The translations under genes and the position numbers were made by a program. DNA of 64,000 bases from Leptodactylus fallax (lineage: Eukaryota > Chordata > Amphibia > Anura > Leptodactylidae): the NCBI GenBank assembly GCA_947044405.1, contig CAMRHE010000360.1, positions 1 through 64,000 on the forward strand, in the 5' to 3' direction. Positions within the stretch are counted from its first letter, which is position 1. Each line of letters begins with the position of its first letter. Of the stretch, positions 41,226 through 54,035 are shown one piece after another. The notes beneath the pieces were generated by a model. It was not told where the DNA came from. It did no database searches and saw nothing but the letters and a program-made list of their open reading frames with translations.

Positions 41226-42513
41226 CTCCTCCTCTATCACTATAAGATCAGCGTCGCCTCCTCCTCTATCAGTATAATAAGATCAGCGTCACCTCCTCCT
41301 CTATCACTATAATAAGATCAGCGTCACCTCCTTTATCATTATAATAAGATCAGCGTCGCCTCCTCCTCTATCATTATAAGATCAGCGTCACCTCCTCCTC
41401 TATCATTATAAGATCAGCGTCGCCTCCTCTATCATTATAATAAGATCAGCGTCACCTCCTCCTCTATCATTATAATAAGATCAGCGTCACCTCCTCCTCA
41501 ATTATAATAAGATCAGCGTCACCTCCTCCATCATTATAAGATCAGCGTCACCTCCTCTATCATTATAATAAGATCAGCGTCGCCTCCTCTATCATTATAA
41601 TAAGATCAGCGTCGCCTCCTCCTCTATCACTATAATAAGATCAGCGTCACCTCCTCCATCAATATAATAAGATCAGCGTCGTCTCCTCCTCTATCACTAT
41701 AATAAGATCAGCGTCACCTCCTCCATCATTATAAGATCAGCGTCACCTCCTCCTCTATCATTATAAGATAAGCGTCACCTCCTCTATCATTATAATAAGA
41801 TCAGCGTCACCTCCTCTATCATTATAAGATCAGCGTCACCTCCTCTATCACTATAATAAGATCAGCGTCACCTCCTCTATCACTATAATAAGATCAGCGT
41901 CACCTCCTCCTCTATCATTATAAGATCAGCGTCGCCTCCTCTATCACTATAATAAGATCAGCGTCACCTCCTCTATCACTATAATAAGATCAGCGTCACC
42001 TCCTCCTCTATCATTATAATAAGATCAGCGTCGCCTCCTCTATCACTATAATAAGATCAGCGTCACCTCCTCCTCTATCACTATAATAAGATCAGCGTCA
42101 CCTCCTCCTCTATCACTATAATAAGATCAGCGTCACCTCCTCCTCTATCACTATAATAAGATCAGCGTCACCTCCTTCTCCTCTATCATTATAAGATCAG
42201 CGTCACCTCCTCCTCTATCACTATAATAAGATCAGCGTCACCTCCTCCTCTATCACTATAATAAGATCAGCGTCACCTCCTTCTCCTCTATCATTATAAG
42301 ATCAGCGTCACCTCCTCCTCTATCACTATAATAAGATCAGCGTCGCCTCCTCCTCTATCACTATAATAAGATCAGCGTCACCTCCTTCTCCTCTATCATT
42401 ATAAGATCAGCGTCGCCTCCTCCTCTATCACTATAATAAGATCAGCGTCACCTCCTCCTCTATCATTATAATAAGATCAGCGTCACCTCCTCCTCTATCA
42501 GTATAATAAGATC
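41226..42513. repeat. 1296-bp tandem duplication in H1, copy 2
   Basis: Second copy of 39930-41225. Homology stops where this copy turns to CACCTTCTCC and then to the GTTGCC unit at 42552. A more diverged third relative follows, with its CCTCCTTTATC unit at 43576, 2249 bp after the one here. Confidence 0.92.
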
Positions 42514-43004
42514 AGCGTCACCTTCTCCTCTATCATTATAATAAGATCAGCGTTGCCTCCTCTATCATTATAATAAGATCAGCGTCACCTCCTCCTCTAT
42601 CACTATAATAAGATCAGCGTCGCCTCCTCTATCATTATAATAAGATAAGCGTCTCCTCCTCTATCACTATAATAAGATCAGCGTCACCTCCTCCTCTATC
42701 ATTATAATAAGATCAGCGTCGCCTCCTCTATCATTATAATAAGATCAGCGTCACCTCCTCCTCTATCACTATAATAAGATCAGCGTCACCTCCTCCTCTA
42801 TCATTATAATAAGATCAGCGTCACCTCCTCCTCTATCATTATAATAAGATCAGCGTCACCTCCTCTATCACTATAATAAGATCAGCGTCACCTCCTCCTC
42901 TATCAGTATAATAAGATCAGCGTCACCTCCTCCTCTATCAGTATAATAAGATCAGCGTCACCTCCTCCTCTATCAGTATAATAAGATCAGCGTCGCCTCC
43001 TCCT

Positions 43005-43350
43005 CCATCATTATAAGATCAGCGTCACCTCCTCCTCTATCAGTATAATAAGATCAGCGTCACCTCCTCCTCTATCATTATAATAAGATCAGCGTCACCT
43101 CCTCCTCTATCAGTATAATAAGATCAGCGTCACCTCCTCCTCTATCAGTATAATAAGATCAGCGTCGCCTCCTCCTCCATCATTATAAGATCAGCGTCAC
43201 CTCCTCCTCTATCAGTATAATAAGATCAGCGTCACCTCCTCCTCTATCATTATAATAAGATCAGCGTCACCTCCTCCTCTATCAGTATAATAAGATCAGC
43301 GTCACCTCCTCCTCTATCAGTATAATAAGATCAGCGTCACCTCCTCTATC
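43005..43350. repeat. 172-bp pentamer repeat
   Basis: A TAA-less CTCCATCATTATAAG unit is followed by four 35-bp units in fixed order: ATCAG, ATCAT, ATCAG, ATCAG. The CCATCATT marker occurs at 43005 and 43177, 172 bp apart (32 + 4 x 35). The pair is repeated in H2 near 51060-51410, and a related but shorter arrangement is at 39.5-39.8 kb. Confidence 0.85.
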
Positions 43351-46300
43351 ATTATAATAAGATAAGCGTCTCCTCCTCTATCACTATAATAAGATCAGCG
43401 TCGCCTCCTCCTCCATCATTATAATAAGATCAGCGTCACCTCCTCCTCTATCATTATAATAAGATCAGCGTCGCCTCCTCCTCTATCACTATAAGATCAG
43501 CGTCGCCTCCTCCTCTATCAGTATAATAAGATCAGCGTCACCTCCTCCTCTATCACTATAATAAGATCAGCGTCACCTCCTTTATCATTATAATAAGATC
43601 AGCGTCGCCTCCTCCTCTATCATTATAAGATCAGCGTCACCTCCTCCTCTATCATTATAAGATCAGCGTCGCCTCCTCTATCATTATAATAAGATCAGCG
43701 TCGCCTCCTCTATCATTATAATAAGATCAGCGTCACCTCCTCCTCAATTATAATAAGATCAGCGTCACCTCCTCCATCATTATAAGATCAGCGTCACCTC
43801 CTCCTCCATCATTATAAGATAAGCGTCACCCCCTCTATCATTATAATAAGATCAGCGTCACCTCCTCTATCATTATAATAAGATCAGCGTCGCCTCCTCT
43901 ATCATTATAATAAGATCAGCGTCGCCTCCTCCTCTATCACTATAATAAGATCAGCGTCACCTCCTCCTCTATCATTATAATAAGATCAGCGTCGTCTCCT
44001 CCTCTATCACTATAATAAGATCAGCGTCACCTCCTCCATCATTATAAGATCAGCGTCACCTCCTCCTCTATCATTATAAGATAAGCGTCACCTCCTCTAT
44101 CATTATAATAAGATCAGCGTCACCTCCTCTATCATTATAAGATCAGCGTCACCTCCTCTATCACTATAATAAGATCAGCGTCACCTCCTCCTCTATCACT
44201 ATAATAAGATCAGCGTCACCTCCTCCTCTATCATTATAAGATCAGCGTCGCCTCCTCTATCACTATAATAAGATCAGCGTCACCTCCTCTATCACTATAA
44301 TAAGATCAGCGTCACCTCCTCCTCTATCATTATAATAAGATCAGCGTCGCCTCCTCTATCACTATAATAAGATCAGCGTCACCTCCTCCTCTATCACTAT
44401 AATAAGATCAGCGTCACCTCCTCCTCTATCACTATAATAAGATCAGCGTCACCTCCTCCTCTATCACTATAATAAGATCAGCGTCACCTCCTTCTCCTCT
44501 ATCATTATAAGATCAGCGTCACCTCCTCCTCTATCACTATAATAAGATCAGCGTCACCTCCTCCTCTATCACTATAATAAGATCAGCGTCACCTCCTTCT
44601 CCTCTATCATTATAAGATCAGCGTCACCTCCTCCTCTATCACTATAATAAGATCAGCGTCACCTCCTCCTCTATCATTATAATAAGATCAGCGTCACCTC
44701 CTCCTCTATCACTATAATAAGATCAGCGTCGCCTCCTCTATCATTATAATAAGATCAGCGTCGCCTCCTCCTCTATCACTATAATAAGATCAGCGTCACC
44801 TCCTCTATCATTATAATAAGATAAGCGTCTCCTCCTCTATCACTATAATAAGATCAGCGTCACCTCCTCCTCTATCATTATAATAAGATCAGCGTCACCT
44901 CCTCCTCTATCAGTATAATAAGATCAGCGTCACCTCCTCCTCTATCAGTATAATAAGATCAGCGTCGCCTCCTCCTCCATCATTATAAGATCAGCGTCGC
45001 CTCCTCCTCTATCACTATAATAAGATCAGCGTCACCTCCTCTATCATTATAATAAGATAAGCGTCTCCTCCTCTATCACTATAATAAGATCAGCGTCACC
45101 TCCTCTATCACTATAATAAGATCAGCGTCGCCTCCTCCTCCATCATTATAATAAGATCAGCGTCACCTCCTCCTCTATCATTATAATAAGATCAGCGTCG
45201 CCTCCTCCTCTATCACTATAATAAGATCAGCGTCACCTCCTCCTCTATCATTATAAGATCAGCGTCACCTCCTCTATCATTATAATAAGATCAGCGTCAC
45301 TTCCTCCATCATTATAAGATCAGCGTCACCTCCTCCTCTATCATTATAAGATAAGCGTCACCTCCTCTATCATTATAATAAGATCAGCGTCACCTCCTCT
45401 ATCAGTATAATAAGATCAGCGTCGCCTCCTCCTCTATCACTATAATAAGATCAGCGTCACCTCCTCTATCACTATAATAAGATCAGCGTCACCTCCTCCT
45501 CTATCACTATAATAAGATCAGCGTCACCTCCTCCTCTATCATTATAAGATCAGCGTCACCTCCTCTATCATTATAATAAGATCAGCGTCACCTCCTCAAT
45601 TATTATAATAAGATCAGCGTCACCTCCTCTATCACTATAATAAGATCAGCGTCACCTCCTCTATCATTATAATAAGATCAGCGTCACCTCCTCCATCATT
45701 ATAATAAGATCAGCGTCACCTCCTCCTCTATCAGTATAATAAGATCAGCGTCGCCTCCTCCTCTATCACTATAATAAGATCAGCGTCGCCTCCCCCTCTA
45801 TCATTATAAGATCAGCGTCACCTCCTCTATCATTATAATAAGATCAGCGTCACCTCCTCTATCATTATAAGATCAGCGTCACCTCCTCCTCTATCATTAT
45901 AAGATAAGCGTCACCTCCTCTATCATTATAATAAGATCAGCGTCACCTCCTCTATCATTATAAGATCAGCGTCACCTCCTCTATCACTATAATAAGATCA
46001 GCGTCACCTCCTCCTCCATCATTATAATAAGATCAGCGTCACCTCCTTCTCCTCTATCATTATAATAAGATAAGCGTCACCTCCTCTATCAGTATAATAA
46101 GATCAGCGTCGCCTCCTCCTCTATCATTATAATAAGATCAGCGTCACCTCCTCGTCTATTATAATAAGATCAGCGTCGCCTCCTACTTTATCATTATAAT
46201 AAGATCAGCGTCACCTCCTCCTCCATCATTATAATAAGATCAGCGTCGCCTCCTCCTCTATCACTATAATAAGATCAGCGTCACCTCCTCCTCCATCATT

Positions 46301-47919
46301 ATAATAAGATCAGCGTCGCCTCCTCCTCTATCATTATAATAAGATCAGCGTCACCTCCTCTATCACTATAATAAGATCAGCGTCACCTCCTCTATCACTA
46401 TAATAAGATCAGCGTCACCTCCTCCTCTATCATTATAATAAGATCAGCGTCACCTCCTCCTCTATCATTATAATAAGATCAGCGTCGCCTCCTCTATCAC
46501 TATAATAAGATCAGCGTCACCTCCTCTATCACTATAATAAGATCAGCGTCACCTCCTCCTCTATCATTATAATAAGATCAGCGTCGCCTCCTCTATCACT
46601 ATAATAAGATCAGCGTCACCTCCTCCTCTATCACTATAATAAGATCAGCGTCACCTCCTCCTCTATCACTATAATAAGATCAGCGTCGCCTCCTCCTCTA
46701 TCATTATAATAAGATCAGCGTCACCTCCTTCTCCTCTATCATTATAAGATCAGCGTCACCTCCTCCTCTATCACTATAATAAGATCAGCGTCGCCTCCTC
46801 CTCTATCACTATAATAAGATCAGCGTCACCTCCTTCTCCTCTATCATTATAAGATCAGCGTCGCCTCCTCCTCTATCACTATAATAAGATCAGCGTCACC
46901 ACCTCCTCTATCATTATAATAAGATCAGCGTCACCTCCTCCTCTATCACTATAATAAGATCAGCGTCACCTTCTCCTCTATCATTATAATAAGATCAGCG
47001 TTGCCTCCTCTATCATTATAATAAGATCAGCGTCACCTCCTCCTCTATCACTATAATAAGATCAGCGTCGCCTCCTCTATCATTATAATAAGATCAGCGT
47101 CGCCTCCTCCTCTATCACTATAATAAGATCAGCGTCACCTCCTCTATCATTATAATAAGATAAGCGTCTCCTCCTCTATCACTATAATAAGATCAGCGTC
47201 ACCTCCTCCTCTATCATTATAATAAGATCAGCGTCGCCTCCTCTATCATTATAATAAGATCAGCGTCACCTCCTCCTCTATCACTATAATAAGATCAGCG
47301 TCACCTCCTCCTCTATCAGTATAATAAGATCAGCGTCACCTCCTCCTCTATCAGTATAATAAGATCAGCGTCACCTCCTCCTCTATCAGTATAATAAGAT
47401 CAGCGTCGCCTCCTCCTCCATCATTATAAGATCAGCGTCACCTCCTCCTCTATCAGTATAATAAGATCAGCGTCACCTCCTCCTCTATCAGTATAATAAG
47501 ATCAGCGTCGCCTCCTCCTCCATCATTATAAGATCAGCGTCACCTCCTCCTCTATCAGTATAATAAGATCAGCGTCACCTCCTCCTCCATCATTATAAGA
47601 TCAGCGTCACCTCCTCCTCTATCACTATAATAAGATCAGCGTCACCTCCTCCTCCATCATTATAATAAGATCAGCGTCGCCTCCTCCTCTATCATTATAA
47701 TAAGATCAGCGTCACCTCCTCCTCTATCAGTATAATAAGATCAGCGTCACCTCCTCCTCTATCAGTATAATAAGATCAGCGTCACCTCCTCTATCATTAT
47801 AATAAGATAAGCGTCTCCTCCTCTATCACTATAATAAGATCAGCGTCGCCTCCTCCTCCATCATTATAATAAGATCAGCGTCACCTCCTCCTCTATCATT
47901 ATAATAAGATCAGCGTCGC

Positions 47920-49215
47920 CTCCTCCTCTATCACTATAAGATCAGCGTCGCCTCCTCCTCTATCAGTATAATAAGATCAGCGTCACCTCCTCCTCTATCA
48001 CTATAATAAGATCAGCGTCACCTCCTTTATCATTATAATAAGATCAGCGTCGCCTCCTCCTCTATCATTATAAGATCAGCGTCACCTCCTCCTCTATCAT
48101 TATAAGATCAGCGTCGCCTCCTCTATCATTATAATAAGATCAGCGTCACCTCCTCCTCTATCATTATAATAAGATCAGCGTCACCTCCTCCTCAATTATA
48201 ATAAGATCAGCGTCACCTCCTCCATCATTATAAGATCAGCGTCACCTCCTCTATCATTATAATAAGATCAGCGTCGCCTCCTCTATCATTATAATAAGAT
48301 CAGCGTCGCCTCCTCCTCTATCACTATAATAAGATCAGCGTCACCTCCTCCATCAATATAATAAGATCAGCGTCGTCTCCTCCTCTATCACTATAATAAG
48401 ATCAGCGTCACCTCCTCCATCATTATAAGATCAGCGTCACCTCCTCCTCTATCATTATAAGATAAGCGTCACCTCCTCTATCATTATAATAAGATCAGCG
48501 TCACCTCCTCTATCATTATAAGATCAGCGTCACCTCCTCTATCACTATAATAAGATCAGCGTCACCTCCTCTATCACTATAATAAGATCAGCGTCACCTC
48601 CTCCTCTATCATTATAAGATCAGCGTCGCCTCCTCTATCACTATAATAAGATCAGCGTCACCTCCTCTATCACTATAATAAGATCAGCGTCACCTCCTCC
48701 TCTATCATTATAATAAGATCAGCGTCGCCTCCTCTATCACTATAATAAGATCAGCGTCACCTCCTCCTCTATCACTATAATAAGATCAGCGTCACCTCCT
48801 CCTCTATCACTATAATAAGATCAGCGTCACCTCCTCCTCTATCACTATAATAAGATCAGCGTCACCTCCTTCTCCTCTATCATTATAAGATCAGCGTCAC
48901 CTCCTCCTCTATCACTATAATAAGATCAGCGTCACCTCCTCCTCTATCACTATAATAAGATCAGCGTCACCTCCTTCTCCTCTATCATTATAAGATCAGC
49001 GTCACCTCCTCCTCTATCACTATAATAAGATCAGCGTCGCCTCCTCCTCTATCACTATAATAAGATCAGCGTCACCTCCTTCTCCTCTATCATTATAAGA
49101 TCAGCGTCGCCTCCTCCTCTATCACTATAATAAGATCAGCGTCACCTCCTCCTCTATCATTATAATAAGATCAGCGTCACCTCCTCCTCTATCAGTATAA
49201 TAAGATCAGCGTCAC
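47920..49215. repeat. 1296-bp tandem duplication in H2, copy 1
   Basis: Matches 39930-41225 at an offset of exactly 7990 bp. Markers: CCTCCTTTATC at 48021, GTCGTCTCC near 48375, TTCTCC trimers from 48870. Confidence 0.91.
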
Positions 49216-50503
49216 CTCCTCCTCTATCACTATAAGATCAGCGTCGCCTCCTCCTCTATCAGTATAATAAGATCAGCGTCACCTCCTCCTCTATCACTAT
49301 AATAAGATCAGCGTCACCTCCTTTATCATTATAATAAGATCAGCGTCGCCTCCTCCTCTATCATTATAAGATCAGCGTCACCTCCTCCTCTATCATTATA
49401 AGATCAGCGTCGCCTCCTCTATCATTATAATAAGATCAGCGTCACCTCCTCCTCTATCATTATAATAAGATCAGCGTCACCTCCTCCTCAATTATAATAA
49501 GATCAGCGTCACCTCCTCCATCATTATAAGATCAGCGTCACCTCCTCTATCATTATAATAAGATCAGCGTCGCCTCCTCTATCATTATAATAAGATCAGC
49601 GTCGCCTCCTCCTCTATCACTATAATAAGATCAGCGTCACCTCCTCCATCAATATAATAAGATCAGCGTCGTCTCCTCCTCTATCACTATAATAAGATCA
49701 GCGTCACCTCCTCCATCATTATAAGATCAGCGTCACCTCCTCCTCTATCATTATAAGATAAGCGTCACCTCCTCTATCATTATAATAAGATCAGCGTCAC
49801 CTCCTCTATCATTATAAGATCAGCGTCACCTCCTCTATCACTATAATAAGATCAGCGTCACCTCCTCTATCACTATAATAAGATCAGCGTCACCTCCTCC
49901 TCTATCATTATAAGATCAGCGTCGCCTCCTCTATCACTATAATAAGATCAGCGTCACCTCCTCTATCACTATAATAAGATCAGCGTCACCTCCTCCTCTA
50001 TCATTATAATAAGATCAGCGTCGCCTCCTCTATCACTATAATAAGATCAGCGTCACCTCCTCCTCTATCACTATAATAAGATCAGCGTCACCTCCTCCTC
50101 TATCACTATAATAAGATCAGCGTCACCTCCTCCTCTATCACTATAATAAGATCAGCGTCACCTCCTTCTCCTCTATCATTATAAGATCAGCGTCACCTCC
50201 TCCTCTATCACTATAATAAGATCAGCGTCACCTCCTCCTCTATCACTATAATAAGATCAGCGTCACCTCCTTCTCCTCTATCATTATAAGATCAGCGTCA
50301 CCTCCTCCTCTATCACTATAATAAGATCAGCGTCGCCTCCTCCTCTATCACTATAATAAGATCAGCGTCACCTCCTTCTCCTCTATCATTATAAGATCAG
50401 CGTCGCCTCCTCCTCTATCACTATAATAAGATCAGCGTCACCTCCTCCTCTATCATTATAATAAGATCAGCGTCACCTCCTCCTCTATCAGTATAATAAG
50501 ATC
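49216..50503. repeat. 1296-bp tandem duplication in H2, copy 2
   Basis: Matches 41226-42513 at an offset of exactly 7990 bp, with CCTCCTTTATC at 49317 and the GTTGCC unit just past its end at 50542. Its presence in both H1 and H2 shows the 1296-bp duplication came before the 8-kb one. Confidence 0.91.
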
Positions 50504-53500
50504 AGCGTCACCTTCTCCTCTATCATTATAATAAGATCAGCGTTGCCTCCTCTATCATTATAATAAGATCAGCGTCACCTCCTCCTCTATCACTATAATA
50601 AGATCAGCGTCGCCTCCTCTATCATTATAATAAGATCAGCGTCGCCTCCTCCTCTATCACTATAATAAGATCAGCGTCACCTCCTCTATCATTATAATAA
50701 GATAAGCGTCTCCTCCTCTATCACTATAATAAGATCAGCGTCACCTCCTCCTCTATCATTATAATAAGATCAGCGTCGCCTCCTCTATCATTATAATAAG
50801 ATCAGCGTCACCTCCTCCTCTATCACTATAATAAGATCAGCGTCACCTCCTCCTCTATCATTATAATAAGATCAGCGTCACCTCCTCCTCTATCATTATA
50901 ATAAGATCAGCGTCACCTCCTCTATCACTATAATAAGATCAGCGTCACCTCCTCCTCTATCAGTATAATAAGATCAGCGTCACCTCCTCCTCTATCAGTA
51001 TAATAAGATCAGCGTCACCTCCTCCTCTATCAGTATAATAAGATCAGCGTCGCCTCCTCCTCCATCATTATAAGATCAGCGTCACCTCCTCCTCTATCAG
51101 TATAATAAGATCAGCGTCACCTCCTCCTCTATCATTATAATAAGATCAGCGTCACCTCCTCCTCTATCAGTATAATAAGATCAGCGTCACCTCCTCCTCT
51201 ATCAGTATAATAAGATCAGCGTCGCCTCCTCCTCCATCATTATAAGATCAGCGTCACCTCCTCCTCTATCAGTATAATAAGATCAGCGTCACCTCCTCCT
51301 CTATCATTATAATAAGATCAGCGTCACCTCCTCCTCTATCAGTATAATAAGATCAGCGTCACCTCCTCCTCTATCAGTATAATAAGATCAGCGTCACCTC
51401 CTCTATCATTATAATAAGATAAGCGTCTCCTCCTCTATCACTATAATAAGATCAGCGTCGCCTCCTCCTCCATCATTATAATAAGATCAGCGTCACCTCC
51501 TCCTCTATCATTATAATAAGATCAGCGTCGCCTCCTCCTCTATCACTATAAGATCAGCGTCGCCTCCTCCTCTATCAGTATAATAAGATCAGCGTCACCT
51601 CCTCCTCTATCACTATAATAAGATCAGCGTCACCTCCTTTATCATTATAATAAGATCAGCGTCGCCTCCTCCTCTATCATTATAAGATCAGCGTCACCTC
51701 CTCCTCTATCATTATAAGATCAGCGTCGCCTCCTCTATCATTATAATAAGATCAGCGTCGCCTCCTCTATCATTATAATAAGATCAGCGTCACCTCCTCC
51801 TCAATTATAATAAGATCAGCGTCACCTCCTCCATCATTATAAGATCAGCGTCACCTCCTCCTCCATCATTATAAGATAAGCGTCACCCCCTCTATCATTA
51901 TAATAAGATCAGCGTCACCTCCTCTATCATTATAATAAGATCAGCGTCGCCTCCTCTATCATTATAATAAGATCAGCGTCGCCTCCTCCTCTATCACTAT
52001 AATAAGATCAGCGTCACCTCCTCCTCTATCATTATAATAAGATCAGCGTCGTCTCCTCCTCTATCACTATAATAAGATCAGCGTCACCTCCTCCATCATT
52101 ATAAGATCAGCGTCACCTCCTCCTCTATCATTATAAGATAAGCGTCACCTCCTCTATCATTATAATAAGATCAGCGTCACCTCCTCTATCATTATAAGAT
52201 CAGCGTCACCTCCTCTATCACTATAATAAGATCAGCGTCACCTCCTCCTCTATCACTATAATAAGATCAGCGTCACCTCCTCCTCTATCATTATAAGATC
52301 AGCGTCGCCTCCTCTATCACTATAATAAGATCAGCGTCACCTCCTCTATCACTATAATAAGATCAGCGTCACCTCCTCCTCTATCATTATAATAAGATCA
52401 GCGTCGCCTCCTCTATCACTATAATAAGATCAGCGTCACCTCCTCCTCTATCACTATAATAAGATCAGCGTCACCTCCTCCTCTATCACTATAATAAGAT
52501 CAGCGTCACCTCCTCCTCTATCACTATAATAAGATCAGCGTCACCTCCTTCTCCTCTATCATTATAAGATCAGCGTCACCTCCTCCTCTATCACTATAAT
52601 AAGATCAGCGTCACCTCCTCCTCTATCACTATAATAAGATCAGCGTCACCTCCTTCTCCTCTATCATTATAAGATCAGCGTCACCTCCTCCTCTATCACT
52701 ATAATAAGATCAGCGTCACCTCCTCCTCTATCATTATAATAAGATCAGCGTCACCTCCTCCTCTATCACTATAATAAGATCAGCGTCGCCTCCTCTATCA
52801 TTATAATAAGATCAGCGTCGCCTCCTCCTCTATCACTATAATAAGATCAGCGTCACCTCCTCTATCATTATAATAAGATAAGCGTCTCCTCCTCTATCAC
52901 TATAATAAGATCAGCGTCACCTCCTCCTCTATCATTATAATAAGATCAGCGTCACCTCCTCCTCTATCAGTATAATAAGATCAGCGTCACCTCCTCCTCT
53001 ATCAGTATAATAAGATCAGCGTCGCCTCCTCCTCCATCATTATAAGATCAGCGTCGCCTCCTCCTCTATCACTATAATAAGATCAGCGTCACCTCCTCTA
53101 TCATTATAATAAGATAAGCGTCTCCTCCTCTATCACTATAATAAGATCAGCGTCGCCTCCTCCTCCATCATTATAATAAGATCAGCGTCACCTCCTCCTC
53201 TATCATTATAATAAGATCAGCGTCGCCTCCTCCTCTATCACTATAATAAGATCAGCGTCACCTCCTCCTCTATCATTATAAGATCAGCGTCACCTCCTCT
53301 ATCATTATAATAAGATCAGCGTCACTTCCTCCATCATTATAAGATCAGCGTCACCTCCTCCTCTATCATTATAAGATAAGCGTCACCTCCTCTATCATTA
53401 TAATAAGATCAGCGTCACCTCCTCTATCAGTATAATAAGATCAGCGTCGCCTCCTCCTCTATCACTATAATAAGATCAGCGTCACCTCCTCTATCACTAT

Positions 53501-54035
53501 AATAAGATCAGCGTCACCTCCTCCTCTATCACTATAATAAGATCAGCGTCACCTCCTCCTCTATCATTATAAGATCAGCGTCACCTCCTCTATCATTATA
53601 ATAAGATCAGCGTCACCTCCTCAATTATTATAATAAGATCAGCGTCACCTCCTCTATCACTATAATAAGATCAGCGTCACCTCCTCTATCATTATAATAA
53701 GATCAGCGTCACCTCCTCCATCATTATAATAAGATCAGCGTCACCTCCTCCTCTATCAGTATAATAAGATCAGCGTCGCCTCCTCCTCTATCACTATAAT
53801 AAGATCAGCGTCGCCTCCCCCTCTATCATTATAAGATCAGCGTCACCTCCTCTATCATTATAATAAGATCAGCGTCACCTCCTCTATCATTATAAGATCA
53901 GCGTCACCTCCTCCTCTATCATTATAAGATAAGCGTCACCTCCTCTATCATTATAATAAGATCAGCGTCACCTCCTCTATCATTATAAGATCAGCGTCAC
54001 CTCCTCTATCACTATAATAAGATCAGCGTCACCTC

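Larger units (their letters stand above)
38140..45992. repeat. Higher-order repeat H1 (about 7.85 kb)
   Basis: First of two adjacent copies. Markers paired with H2: CCTACTTTATC 38329/46182, GTTGCC 39112/47000 and 42552/50542, CCTCCTTTATC 40031/48021, 41327/49317 and 43576/51633, GTCGTCTCC near 40385/48375, 41681/49671 and 43994/52051, AATTATT 45597/53632, and CCTCCCC 45789/53814. The offset is 7853 at the start, exactly 7990 through the middle, 8057 near 43.6-44.0 kb and about 8030 at the end. The step from 7990 to 8057 is a two-unit, 67-bp stretch that H1 lacks near 42640. The sequence it lacks is present near 39.2 kb, so H1 lost it. Confidence 0.92.
45993..54035. repeat. Higher-order repeat H2 (about 8.04 kb)
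   Basis: Direct neighbour copy of H1, in the same orientation. It starts where the H1 starting sequence (ATCAC unit, then CTCCTCCATC unit, then CCTTCTCC and GATAAGCG units) reappears. It holds its own 1296-bp tandem pair, 105-bp trimers and 172-bp pentamers at the expected offsets. It ends near 54035, where the order departs from that of 46.0 kb (a CTCTATCAC unit replaces CTCCATCATT). A CACCACC unit near 46900 is one of its private changes. Confidence 0.92.

Noticed and set aside
43005..43350. 172-bp period as primate alpha satellite (171 bp)
   Set aside because: The period is simply one 32-bp and four 35-bp units. The sequence has no alphoid or CENP-B-box features.
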